Origin: Bacteroidia bacterium | GTDB lineage: Bacteria > Bacteroidota > Bacteroidia > Flavobacteriales_E > Vicingaceae | Assembly: GCA_030433355.1 (NCBI GenBank) | Contig: JAUIMG010000001.1 | Location: 62,001-126,000, forward strand | Direction of reading: 5' to 3' | Length of the DNA: 64,000 nt | Part shown: in pieces, positions 37,309-45,598 of the stretch | Layout: each line of letters opens with the position of its first letter | How positions within the stretch are numbered: position 1 is the stretch's first letter | Position numbers and translations under genes: made by a program | The notes under the pieces: generated by a model | Database searches by the model: none | What the model was told of the DNA's origin: nothing | What the model saw: the letters and a program-made list of their open reading frames with translations, nothing else

Positions 37309-37740
37309 ATGAAACCCAAACAATACGTAAAAAATGGTGAAGGCGAGAATTACAATTACTCCCAAGACCACTGCTTTGTCAAGCTGTCATCTAAAGACAC
37401 GAATGGAGAATTATGCTTGATCGAGGACACCTTAAAAGCTGGGTTTCATTTAAAGCGACATCATCATAAATTGATGACAGAAGTATTCTATATGTTGGCA
37501 GGCGAAATGGAGCTTATTTTTGATGAGGAGAAGATAATTCTGAGAGAAGGAGATACTATCACAGTTCCACCAAACGTATGGCATGAAGCCATTTGCAAGG
37601 ATGGTGGAAAAATGCTGACCATATTTAAAAATGGGCAGTTTGATATTTTCTTAGAAACGCTTTCAAAAATGTCTGAAGAGGATTTCTCCAACAAAGAATT
37701 AATGAAATCTGTCTCTAACAAATTTGATATTTATGAATAA
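37309..37740 (+). CDS. Cupin-domain protein
   Basis: The 143-residue protein is a single-domain cupin. Cupin motif 1 is HLKRHHHKLMTEVFYMLAGEME and motif 2 is PPNVWHEAICKDGG, so the metal-binding His residues are in place. It is probably cytoplasmic. Substrate and role cannot be derived. It starts 17 bp after the attC-like element, the arrangement expected of a cassette gene. Confidence 0.85.
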   Translation: MKPKQYVKNGEGENYNYSQDHCFVKLSSKDTNGELCLIEDTLKAGFHLKRHHHKLMTEVFYMLAGEMELIFDEEKIILREGDTITVPPNVWHEAICKDGGKMLTIFKNGQFDIFLETLSKMSEEDFSNKELMKSVSNKFDIYE

Positions 37741-37909
37741 CAGCTTTTTGCCTTGGGTTGATTAATTAGAGGCCGTCTGCCAACTAAAAGAGAGACTGCT
37801 ACAAGCTGACCCTCCATAGCATGCTTAAGAGAGATTTAAACCATATTATTATTGCTAAGCAGCTATTTAGGCTTATCTTAAGAGGAATATTTTAATTTAA
37901 CTTCATGCT
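37741..37909. other. Non-coding stretch after the cupin gene
   Basis: Part of a 418-bp gap between the cupin gene and the small ORF at 38159. No ORF, clear hairpin or second attC-type boundary complementary to TTGTACA is seen, so if the cupin gene was a cassette its own downstream site is lost or diverged. Confidence 0.4.
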
Positions 37910-38038
37910 ATGCCACTTAAACCAGGACCAAAAAGAATTGCAAAATCAACAGGAAAAGCAGATTAAGGTACTAGAGATAATAAAGACACGCCCGGCAACA
38001 CCCCATCTTTAAAACCACCAAAGAAAAAAAAGAAATAA
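37910..38038 (+). pseudogene. Remnant of a small Lys/Pro-rich protein gene with an internal stop
   Basis: An ATG at 37910 opens MPLKPGPKRIAKSTGKAD, then a TAA at 37964, then the same frame continues GTRDNKDTPGNTPSLKPP and a Lys run to a stop at 38036-38038. The whole 43-codon frame has one composition, and the MPLKPG start is known from small Lys-rich Bacteroidota and phage proteins. I read it as a small gene broken by a nonsense change, with low certainty because of its size. Confidence 0.3.
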
Positions 38039-38158
38039 ACTAATTGCAAACCAACAAATACAAAGCCTTAGCAAAGTTTAACTTTTGCTTGGCAAATGGC
38101 TTTAAAAGCTGCCTTATCTTTGAGGAAATCATAGTAGAAATTTAACTCCTTAAAACAA

Positions 38159-38470
38159 ATGGTAAGCATATCTTTTCTAACTCTACAAGAAGAAGATGCA
38201 GTAGAACTAGCAGCAATTCTAAATACGAAACACTTACTTATGTTTGATACCATTGAAGACCATGTGGATTTGCTTTGGGATGAGGACATTCCTAAGCGCA
38301 GACATTTAACCCACTTGAGCGGGATTACAAAAGCTTTGCTATATACCAGAGTAGAGAAAACAGCCATGGAAGTATTGGGAGATCGCTTGGTGCGCATGTG
38401 GGCGCAGCCAACCACAAGCTTCGACCCCAAGAGCACACAAGAATTAATGTCTTGGTTAGCCAAAGTGTAA
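38159..38470 (+). CDS. Unknown 103-residue protein
   Basis: The family is not recognised. The product mixes helices and a few strands (LLMFDTIEDHVDLLWDED, ALLYTRVEKTAMEVLGDRLVRMWAQP), has no signal or membrane segment and resembles small CutA-sized proteins only in length. An opposing minus-strand ORF covers the same DNA, but its product is Ser/Cys-rich and lacks protein-like pattern. The plus gene is followed by a terminator, which supports it. Confidence 0.5.
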   Translation: MVSISFLTLQEEDAVELAAILNTKHLLMFDTIEDHVDLLWDEDIPKRRHLTHLSGITKALLYTRVEKTAMEVLGDRLVRMWAQPTTSFDPKSTQELMSWLAKV

Positions 38471-38518
38471 AGCAAAGGTTTGGGAAATTAGAGGTATTCC
38501 TATTTCCTTTAAACGCAT

Positions 38519-38552
38519 AAAAAAAGGCCCAGAGAAATTCTGAGCCCTTTTT
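38519..38552. terminator. Bidirectional terminator between convergent genes
   Basis: A run of A, GGCCCAGA pairing with TCTGAGCC (one mismatch) around loop GAAAT, then CTTTTT. It lies between the 103-residue gene and the YiaA-type gene, which face each other. Confidence 0.75.
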
Positions 38553-38567
38553 GCATCTATAATGCTA

Positions 38568-39035
38568 TTAAAAAGTAAGTTCTTGTTTGTTGATTACCTT
38601 TAGGTCTCTGGTATTCTTTTGCACTGCAATAGCAGCAAAGAGAGCCAAAGTATAAGACATGCCATAAAAACCTTTTTCACTCAAATCTAAATCTGCATTT
38701 CTGAGTCCAATAACCAGTAGAAGAATCGCCGTAATGGTCATTAACCAACTGATGCCATAATAGATATCGGTTACTTCTACCCCTTCTATTCTATCTCTCA
38801 CACTTTTTTGGACAGAAATGGCTGCAAATAGTCCGAATAGGATAATGGCGAAGTAGTATCCTTTTTCATTCAACTCCATGGCGGCATTCCACAAGCCAAT
38901 GCAATAAGAGATTAAACCTATTCCCAAAGCCACCCAAGAGGCGCCAATAAATGCGGCCGTTGGTCTAATGCCCATAAAGTTTTGATTTGATTTTTTACTC
39001 TTTTCTTCTTTTTCAATTACATCTTGAATTTCCAT
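38568..39035 (-). CDS. YiaA/YiaB-type inner membrane protein
   Basis: The 155-residue product has four membrane helices arranged as two similar halves: each half runs GxSW-x-hydrophobic, GLxNAxxxLxEKG, then LFAAIxVQKxxRD (compare NAAMELNEKGYYFAIILFG and NADLDLSEKGFYGMSYTLA). This internal duplication is the mark of the YiaA/YiaB domain, of unknown function. Its single-gene transcript converges on the unknown gene at 38159. Confidence 0.85.
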   Translation of the reverse strand: MEIQDVIEKEEKSKKSNQNFMGIRPTAAFIGASWVALGIGLISYCIGLWNAAMELNEKGYYFAIILFGLFAAISVQKSVRDRIEGVEVTDIYYGISWLMTITAILLLVIGLRNADLDLSEKGFYGMSYTLALFAAIAVQKNTRDLKVINKQELTF

Positions 39036-39183
39036 AATTTTTGTTTTTGATTATGGGGCAAATGTTCCTCCTTCCCCATCGCTATGAAATGTAAATTTTA
39101 TCTTTTTATTACTACTTAATTAATTCAATATAATTTTATCTTATTGATTTACTTATATTTAAATTCACATTTTATTACGACTT

Positions 39184-40680
39184 ATGTATGAAATTCAGGC
39201 CTATATTTCTCTTTTAAGCCCGGCAGAACAGGCTGCATTTGTTACCCATTTGCAGAAACGCAATAAAAGAAGCGATGCTAAAAACATTGCCTTATTTCAG
39301 GCAATACTTCGAGGAGAGGAGGCCGTCTTAAAGTCGCAAATGAACAGCAATGCTTACCACGTTTTAAAAAAGCGTTTAACAGATCGCCTCGCAGACTTTG
39401 CGGCAGGAAGTATTATTGAAAGCGAGCAAACTAGAGCGGTAGAGATAATGAAAACCCTAGTCTTAAGTCAGAAATTATTCAGGCTCAAACAATTTAAAAC
39501 AGCCTATAAGCAATTGAAGAAGGCAGAGGCCAAAGCAATAGACATAGCCGATTATCATTTATTGAATGAGATCTACCAAACCTATATTCAATACTCTTAC
39601 CATGCCTTATCGCCCGCTCAATCTGAAATTTTTGCAGCTTATGAAAAAAATAAAGTGGCTTATGCCAACTATGCCAAGCTAAACATGGTGTACGCCCTGG
39701 TGAGGAAGGCTTTTCAAAACCAAGAAAAAGAGGACAAACCATTGGATTTAGACGATTTAATCCGTAAAAATTATGCACTTTACGGCATCTCTAATACAGC
39801 GGGTTATAACTTTCAAACTCTCAGCCAAATTGCAGAAATAGCCGATATAGCAGGCTCTTACAAGCGAAATTACTTTGAAACCAATCTATTTTTCGAAAAG
39901 CATATTAAAAACTTAGAAGGCAGTAAATTAGATACAGAGAAGCAACTAACCAATCACATAAAACTTTTGTATACGGTTGCGCACATTTACTTTCGAAAGC
40001 AACAGTTTAAAAAGAGCATAGAAAACCTAAAGAAGATGCATACACAAATGCAGCGCTACGAGGCGAAGTATTATGCGCTATATGAGCTAAGGTACACCAC
40101 CCTATTGGCTTTAAATTATAATTTCTCTGGGGAATGGGCTAAAGCTGCCTATATTTTGGATGATTTACTAGCTAAAACTGCGAGAACGAAACCGCAAGAA
40201 AGAGGCATTCTGCAAGCCATACTAATACGTTCGGTCATCCATTTTCAGCAAGAACAATTTAGTCAGGCAAAACAAATGATGAGCAAACTGTGGCAGCAAG
40301 ACAGCTTTTACATGGAAAACCTGGGACTAGAATGGCTCATCAACAAAAAGTTTATTGAGATTTTAATCGCTATTGAATTAGGAGACACCGATGTTGTAGA
40401 TTCTCTTATTGCTAGTATATATAGAAAAAGAAGGGATTATTTTAAAGGCGCCAATGCTATTGCACTTCCTTTCTTAAAACTTATTGAGACTTACCACAAG
40501 CAACCGCAGCATGTTAAAACTAAAAGCTTTGAAGCAGAAGTAGAGACTACCTTTGATTGGAAACCTTCGGAAGAAGAAGATTTGTTCTTTATTAGCTACT
40601 ACGCTTGGTTAAAATCTAAAATGACCCAAAAAGCAGTCTACACCATCACCTTAAACTTTTTAGAAAAGGCTAAGAAGTAA
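39184..40680 (+). CDS. Large helical-repeat protein of unknown function
   Basis: The 498-residue protein is almost wholly helical, with TPR-like Tyr/Leu/Ala spacing (LFRLKQFKTAYKQLKKAEAK, EWAKAAYILDDLLAKTART) and no signal peptide or membrane segment. I recognise the type from Bacteroidota genomes but not a function. The C-terminus (LFFISYYAWLKSKMTQK) resembles other members of the same lineage-specific group. The DUF2200 gene follows after 94 bp. Confidence 0.75.
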   Translation: MYEIQAYISLLSPAEQAAFVTHLQKRNKRSDAKNIALFQAILRGEEAVLKSQMNSNAYHVLKKRLTDRLADFAAGSIIESEQTRAVEIMKTLVLSQKLFRLKQFKTAYKQLKKAEAKAIDIADYHLLNEIYQTYIQYSYHALSPAQSEIFAAYEKNKVAYANYAKLNMVYALVRKAFQNQEKEDKPLDLDDLIRKNYALYGISNTAGYNFQTLSQIAEIADIAGSYKRNYFETNLFFEKHIKNLEGSKLDTEKQLTNHIKLLYTVAHIYFRKQQFKKSIENLKKMHTQMQRYEAKYYALYELRYTTLLALNYNFSGEWAKAAYILDDLLAKTARTKPQERGILQAILIRSVIHFQQEQFSQAKQMMSKLWQQDSFYMENLGLEWLINKKFIEILIAIELGDTDVVDSLIASIYRKRRDYFKGANAIALPFLKLIETYHKQPQHVKTKSFEAEVETTFDWKPSEEEDLFFISYYAWLKSKMTQKAVYTITLNFLEKAKK

Positions 40681-40774
40681 ATTGCGGAACAATTATTATG
40701 TTTATATATTTGATAAACAATAAGTTAAAAGCATTTTACTTTTTAACTTAATTAGAAACACTAATTAATAAATC

Positions 40775-41143
40775 ATGAAAACAACTCCAGAACACGATGC
40801 TCGAATAGCAGAAATGACTTTCGCCTCTGTTTATCCACATTACTTGAATAGAATAGAAAAAAAAGGAAGAACAAAAGAGGAGTTGCACCAAGTAATAGAA
40901 TGGCTGACTGGATTTGACGATAAAAAGCTAGAAGAATTAATCGACAAGAAAGTGACCTTTGCAACTTTTTATGAGCTCGCAAAGCTGAATCCAAATGCCG
41001 ATTTAATTAAAGGCGTTATTTGTGGTTATCGGATAGAAGAAATTGAAACTCCTTTAACAAAACAAGCTAGATATTTGGATAAGCTAGTTGATGAATTGGC
41101 TAAAGGCAGAAAAATGGAGAAGATATTAAGAGAAAAAAAGTAG
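40775..41143 (+). CDS. DUF2200 family protein
   Basis: The 122-residue protein matches DUF2200 throughout: RIAEMTFASVYPHYLNRIEKKGRTKEEL, WLTGFDDKKLEE and LNPNADLIKGVICGYRIEEI. It is small, cytoplasmic and helical. Function is unknown. It stands first in a tight group with the GyrI-like and serine hydrolase genes (18-bp gap, then a 4-bp overlap). Confidence 0.88.
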   Translation: MKTTPEHDARIAEMTFASVYPHYLNRIEKKGRTKEELHQVIEWLTGFDDKKLEELIDKKVTFATFYELAKLNPNADLIKGVICGYRIEEIETPLTKQARYLDKLVDELAKGRKMEKILREKK

Positions 41144-41161
41144 ATAGAACTATTCAAATTC

Positions 41162-41638
41162 ATGAACCATAGAATTGAACAATTAGCTGAAAAGAAGCTT
41201 ATTGGAAAGCCTATTTCGATGCGTATTACTGACAATAAAACAGGCCTGTTGTGGAGCCAGTTTGCGCCAAGAATTAAGGAGATTCAAAACAGAGCATCCC
41301 AAGATAAAATTTCATTACAAATTTACCCCACTAACTACTTCCAAGAATTTAACCCTAGCAAGGAGTTCGAAAAATGGGCTTGTGTAGAAGTTAAAGATTT
41401 TGATACTATTCCCGAAGGAATGAGCTCATTAACTTTAAAAGTAGGATTGTATGCTGTATTTGACTACAAAGGCTCTAGCGCAGATTCTTCCATATTTGAA
41501 TATATTTTTGGGGAATGGATACCAAAATCTCCCTACCAAGTAGACGAAAGGCCTCATTTTGAAGTCTTAGGGGCAAACTATAAAAACAATGACCCAAATT
41601 CTGAAGAAGAAATCTGGATTCCAATAAAGGACAAATGA
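41162..41638 (+). CDS. GyrI-like small-molecule-binding domain protein
   Basis: The 158-residue protein is a stand-alone GyrI-like/effector-binding domain (SHS2 fold) of the type found at the end of AraC/MerR regulators but without a DNA-binding part. Supporting segments are WACVEVKDFDTIPEGMSSLTL, GLYAVFDYKGSS and FEYIFGEWIPKSPYQVDERPHFEVL. Members often bind or hydrolyse hydrophobic xenobiotics. Its end overlaps the serine hydrolase start (ATGA). Confidence 0.85.
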   Translation: MNHRIEQLAEKKLIGKPISMRITDNKTGLLWSQFAPRIKEIQNRASQDKISLQIYPTNYFQEFNPSKEFEKWACVEVKDFDTIPEGMSSLTLKVGLYAVFDYKGSSADSSIFEYIFGEWIPKSPYQVDERPHFEVLGANYKNNDPNSEEEIWIPIKDK

Positions 41639-42846
41639 AAAACACACTATTTCTCTTAACTGCACTAGCATTATTCTCTTGCCAAAATAAACAAGCCGAA
41701 AGAACTGAAGAAACAACAAATAACACTAAAGATGCTTTCCATGCAGAGATGGACAGCCTTTATGCCACCGGAGTATTTAATGGCTATACTGCCACCATCG
41801 TGGATAGCACAGGAACCATCTACAACCAAGGTTTTGGCTTTGCAGATATAAATACAAAGAAAAAATACACCGAGAATACCCTGATCAATATTGCTTCCAT
41901 TTCTAAAGTATTTATTGGTGTAGCCCTATTGAAAGCGCAAGAATTAAATTTTTTGAATTTAGATGACCCAATTAATAAGTACTTGCCCTTTGAAGTGGTT
42001 AATCCAAATTTTCCAAAGGACACAATTAGCATAAGACAATTAGCAACGCACACAAGTGCTATTGTAGATTCTGACATTTACATGGAAAGCTGCTATGTCA
42101 ACAAAGACAATATACCTATTGCTGAACACCTAAAGGAAAAATATGGAAGCTATTATCAAAACCCTTCTAACAGCTGGCTGCCATTAGCAGATTATCTAAG
42201 CAATCTTTTACAGGAAGAGGGGAAGTTCTACTCTCCCACTACTTTTGCGAATAGAAAAGCAGGAGAAGTTCATGAATACAGCAATGTGGGTGCAGCTTTA
42301 TGTGCTTTAGTAATAGAATCTGCCACCAAGAAATCTTTTCATGAATTTACCGCAGAACATATTTTTAAGCCCTTAAAAATGTCTTCCACAGCATGGTTTT
42401 TTGAAGAGGTAGATAGCAGTAGATATTCTAAACTGTATTTCGATCAAGAGGAATTACCTTATTACAAAATTCTTTCTTATCCGGATGGGGGACTAATTAC
42501 TTCAAGCACAGACTTGGGTATTTTTTTAGCGGAATTAATAAAAGGATATAGTGGAAATGGTAGTCTACTGAGCCCGGATAGCTACCAAGAGATGTTTAAG
42601 TCTCAATTGGCAGAAGAAACTTTTGAGGGAAAAGAGAATTTTAATGTTGGGATATTTTTAGAGAAGGAATTGGCTTACCAGGTGATTGGTCATAGTGGTG
42701 GAGACCCTGGCACCAATACCTTGATGTTTTTTGATACAGAAACTAAGGTTGGAAAAATATTTATTACCAACAGCGACTCTAAAAAACAGAATAGCAATGA
42801 GGTCATGTGGGGCATTTGGAATGCTTTGGATCACTATGAAAAATAG
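41635..42846 (+). CDS. Class C beta-lactamase-family serine hydrolase, lipoprotein
   Basis: The 403-residue product has a lipoprotein signal ending ALFSC (Cys16) and an AmpC/DD-peptidase fold: catalytic S88-I-S-K91, YSN in EYSNVGAAL, and HSGG in VIGHSGGDPGTN as the KTG equivalent. Such proteins include esterases, D-aminopeptidases and D,D-carboxypeptidases; true beta-lactamase activity should not be assumed. It should sit in the periplasm or on the outer membrane. Translation is coupled to the GyrI-like gene. Confidence 0.9.
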   Translation: MKNTLFLLTALALFSCQNKQAERTEETTNNTKDAFHAEMDSLYATGVFNGYTATIVDSTGTIYNQGFGFADINTKKKYTENTLINIASISKVFIGVALLKAQELNFLNLDDPINKYLPFEVVNPNFPKDTISIRQLATHTSAIVDSDIYMESCYVNKDNIPIAEHLKEKYGSYYQNPSNSWLPLADYLSNLLQEEGKFYSPTTFANRKAGEVHEYSNVGAALCALVIESATKKSFHEFTAEHIFKPLKMSSTAWFFEEVDSSRYSKLYFDQEELPYYKILSYPDGGLITSSTDLGIFLAELIKGYSGNGSLLSPDSYQEMFKSQLAEETFEGKENFNVGIFLEKELAYQVIGHSGGDPGTNTLMFFDTETKVGKIFITNSDSKKQNSNEVMWGIWNALDHYEK

Positions 42847-42917
42847 CTTGCTCTATGATGTTTCCATGAAAGCTACGGCCCATGGTTTATAATGCAGGAG
42901 TTGAACGATTTTTTTGT

Positions 42918-42933
42918 AATTTGATATCAAATT
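42918..42933. promoter_or_regulatory. Perfect 16-bp palindrome before the VOC gene
   Basis: AATTTGATATCAAATT lies 5 bp upstream of the ATG at 42939. Its TTGAT/ATCAA halves resemble Crp/Fnr half-sites but without a spacer. Operator or start-region hairpin are both possible. Confidence 0.3.
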
Positions 42934-42938
42934 AAAGC

Positions 42939-43460
42939 ATGAAAAATCAACTTGGCTTAATCTTAATAATAACACTATTAGCTAGCTGCAATACAAGTAG
43001 CAAAAAACCAAAACCTATGGAAGAGCAAAAACAAGAAAAAGAAAATATCCCAAAAGTTACTGGAATTGGAGGAATATTCTTCTTCTCAGAAAACCCAGAG
43101 AAGACTAAAGATTGGTACGCACAGAATTTAGGCTTAGAGGTAAACCAATGGGGCTCTAGCTTTGAATTTAGAAATGCAAATCGACCTGAAGAAATAAACT
43201 ATCTGCAATGGAGTCCTTTTGAAGAAGGAAGCGAATACTTTGCGCCATCGAAAAAGGAGTTTATGATAAACTACAGAGTTCAGAATATAGAAGGACTTGT
43301 AGAAAAGCTTAAAAAAAATGGAGTAACCATAGTTGATAGCATTATAAGCTACGACTATGGAAAGTTTGTCCACATAATGGATGCAGAAGGCAATAAAATT
43401 GAACTTTGGGAGCCAGTAGATCGTGTGTTTACAGAAATGGGTGGAAAAACGACAAAATAA
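42939..43460 (+). CDS. VOC (glyoxalase-like) domain lipoprotein
   Basis: The 173-residue protein has a lipoprotein signal peptide ending LLASC (Cys17), a Lys/Glu-rich linker and one vicinal-oxygen-chelate domain (GIGGIFFFSENPEKTKDWYAQNLG to GKFVHIMDAEGNKIELWEPVD). Single-domain VOC proteins usually dimerise and bind a metal. VOC domains are mostly cytoplasmic, so an exported, lipid-anchored form is notable. Substrate unknown. Confidence 0.87.
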   Translation: MKNQLGLILIITLLASCNTSSKKPKPMEEQKQEKENIPKVTGIGGIFFFSENPEKTKDWYAQNLGLEVNQWGSSFEFRNANRPEEINYLQWSPFEEGSEYFAPSKKEFMINYRVQNIEGLVEKLKKNGVTIVDSIISYDYGKFVHIMDAEGNKIELWEPVDRVFTEMGGKTTK

Positions 43461-43520
43461 GCTAGAGAAAGCATAGCTAAATATTCTTTTGGCTAAGGAA
43501 CTCACTAAAACCCACTCCTC

Positions 43521-44444
43521 ATGGAATTGCTAATAAGCATTATAGGTTTTGGAAATATTGGAAAAACAATTGCTCCACTACTACTGCACTATAAAAACTA
43601 TAGTTTTCAAATCAATATCATCGATACGGATAGTAACGTAAAAGGCGCTATCTTAGACTTTATGCATGCGGCAGAATTGACAGAAAAGCATAAAGTATCT
43701 TTTAATAATGAAGAACTACTAAATAATTCTGATTTTATTTTTCACTGCGCAGGAGCCTCAGTTCCAAAGGGCAAATCTAGATTAGTTACCTGCCAGGCAA
43801 GTATTGAAATCACCGAAGCGGTATTCCTAAACTATAAGCCAGATAAAAAGCCATTTATTATTGTAGTTGCCAATCCGGTAGAAATCATAAGCTATGTAAC
43901 ACAGAAAATCACCGCTTTGCCTAAAGAAAATATCCTTGGAACAGGAACTTTATTGGATTCTATTCGGATGAATTATGAAGTAAAGCAAATGCATGCCAAC
44001 ATTTCTTCTGTAAATGCCATTCTACTAGGGGAGCATGGAGCAACCGCCTTTCTGAGTGAACAATTATCTACCGTTAATAAATTACCATTCTATAAGTTTT
44101 TTAATAAACAGCAGCTAGAGAAATTGATGAGCGTAGTAAAATCTTCGGCGGAAGAGATTAAGCAAACCCAAAAAGCAACCATTTATGGGGTTGGTTTTTG
44201 CGCTATACAAATCTTTGATTGCTTGCTTGGTGCAGAGAAAAAAAAATTAGCAGTTAGCACTTTTATTCCTCAGCATTTAGGCAAGCTTTTAGGAGAATCT
44301 GAAATTTACCTTAGCCTGCTTAGTGAGATAAGTGCCAAAGGAGCTCATCCGATAGAAAGCTACCAACCAAATGAAGAGGAAGAAGAGTATTTGAAAAAAT
44401 CTATTCGTCAAATCAAAGCTTGCATCCCAATGAAATACAGATAA
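43521..44444 (+). CDS. Divergent lactate/malate dehydrogenase-family enzyme
   Basis: The 307-residue protein has an NAD-binding GFGNIG (9-14) and D35, which favours NAD over NADP. Catalytic residues of the family are kept: Arg87 (LDH R109), Asp146 and Arg149 in LLDSIR (D168, R171) and His172 in GEHG (H195). The substrate-specificity position in the mobile loop (Q102 in lactate, R in malate enzymes) is Val81 in GASVPKGKSRL. A 2-oxoacid other than pyruvate or oxaloacetate is therefore likely. Core metabolic LDH/MDH is not implied. Confidence 0.85.
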   Translation: MELLISIIGFGNIGKTIAPLLLHYKNYSFQINIIDTDSNVKGAILDFMHAAELTEKHKVSFNNEELLNNSDFIFHCAGASVPKGKSRLVTCQASIEITEAVFLNYKPDKKPFIIVVANPVEIISYVTQKITALPKENILGTGTLLDSIRMNYEVKQMHANISSVNAILLGEHGATAFLSEQLSTVNKLPFYKFFNKQQLEKLMSVVKSSAEEIKQTQKATIYGVGFCAIQIFDCLLGAEKKKLAVSTFIPQHLGKLLGESEIYLSLLSEISAKGAHPIESYQPNEEEEEYLKKSIRQIKACIPMKYR

Positions 44445-44555
44445 ATTGGGCTTGTAGAATTAAATAACATAGCATTTACATTAATTTACACTAATTAAAC
44501 AAGCCTAGTATGCACTCCTCCTACTTTTATTCTGTAATTCAAAAAAAATGAATCC

Positions 44556-45470
44556 ATGAAAAATAAAAGCATACAAACATTAGTGCTATTGTGTCTTTCT
44601 TCCTTTATAGCTTGTTCGCAAAACAATACGAGCCCAGAAAGTAGTTCTACAGAAAAGTCTGCAGTAAAGAAGACCACTATTAAACAAGAACCTCATTCCT
44701 ATGGCGGTTGGTATTGTCCAGATAATTTAAAAGGTTTTCCTGCCGTAGATATTACCAATTGGGAAAGCGTGCCTGTGGTCAATGGTCGTTTGCCTAATAA
44801 AGAAGAGTCCAGAAATGGAACTTCACTCATTTTTGTTGATCAAGAAAAGTATCCAGATGCTAAGCCATTGGATATGACTATGCCAAAATTAGCGCGCTTT
44901 TATAACCACAGCTCTCAAAAGAATGAACTTATTATAGTAATCCAAGCAATTAAAATTCAAGAGGACTCCATTGTTGGTTTTAGATATTTAAATGGCGGAA
45001 ATGGTAGTGCTAGAATTAATGAAGTAAAATTCCTGGAAGAGGAGGAAATAGATAAAATTCCCAGTTCCCATTTTGTTTCTTTTTCTATGGAAATAGATGC
45101 TAGTCAAAAGGAGATTTGGGAAATACTAACCAATAAAAAATACAAAGAAACACTGCAAGCTATTTTCGATTCTAAAAATACACTGGAAGCAGATTGGAGA
45201 GAATCTTCTAAATTGAATTTTAAATATGCCAGATCAGGTGAAATTACAGCAGCCTGGGCAGGGGAAATGTATGGTAATTACTACGCACAAATAGATTGTC
45301 AAAAAGACGATTATCAATACGTAGAAAAATTCCTTCTTACCAATTATGAGCTCAGTAATCTAACAGGCTTACATATTGTTTGTGGTCCTTATTACGAAGA
45401 TTATGAAACGCAAAAAGACATCCTAAAAAAGTGGGCTAAAAAAGTGAAAGAATTGAGTGAAAAGAACTAG
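44556..45470 (+). CDS. Unknown lipoprotein with a START-like C-terminal region
   Basis: The 304-residue product has a lipoprotein signal ending SFIAC (Cys20). The first half is unassigned (GGWYCPDNLKGFPAVDI). From about residue 170 the pattern HFVSFSMEIDASQKEIWEIL followed by strands suggests an SRPBCC/START-type ligand-binding fold. The assignment is by pattern only. The gene stands alone and ends in a strong hairpin terminator. Confidence 0.7.
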   Translation: MKNKSIQTLVLLCLSSFIACSQNNTSPESSSTEKSAVKKTTIKQEPHSYGGWYCPDNLKGFPAVDITNWESVPVVNGRLPNKEESRNGTSLIFVDQEKYPDAKPLDMTMPKLARFYNHSSQKNELIIVIQAIKIQEDSIVGFRYLNGGNGSARINEVKFLEEEEIDKIPSSHFVSFSMEIDASQKEIWEILTNKKYKETLQAIFDSKNTLEADWRESSKLNFKYARSGEITAAWAGEMYGNYYAQIDCQKDDYQYVEKFLLTNYELSNLTGLHIVCGPYYEDYETQKDILKKWAKKVKELSEKN

Positions 45471-45523
45471 CCTCGAATTACTAGACTTCTTGCGATTACT
45501 TCCTAACATTTGCTATCTTTAAC

Positions 45524-45556
45524 AAAAACAAGCATTTTCGAATGCTTGTTTTTTTC
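45524..45556 (+). terminator. Terminator after the START-like lipoprotein gene
   Basis: A perfect 13-bp stem (AAAAACAAGCATT with AATGCTTGTTTTT), loop TTCG, followed by more T. It is near-symmetric and could work both ways. Confidence 0.9.
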
Positions 45557-45598
45557 ACATCTCCAACTATTTAGATTGCTTCAAATAGAAAAGAAAAC

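Noticed and set aside
38068-38475. Minus-strand ORF of 135 codons opposite the 103-residue gene
   Set aside because: Its product is Ser/Cys-rich with no domain-like pattern, and it would run through the terminator-side start region; the plus-strand frame is more protein-like.
41635-42846. Functional beta-lactamase
   Set aside because: SxxK/YSN/HSGG motifs are shared with many esterases and peptidases; nothing specific points to beta-lactam hydrolysis.
43134-43505. Minus-strand ORF of 123 codons over the VOC gene
   Set aside because: Phe/Tyr/Ser-rich shadow of a gene with a clear signal peptide and domain on the plus strand.
44451-44508. GGCTTGT/ACAAGCC inverted repeat between two genes
   Set aside because: A 7-bp arm separated by about 45 bases in AT-rich DNA is expected by chance and has no T-tract.
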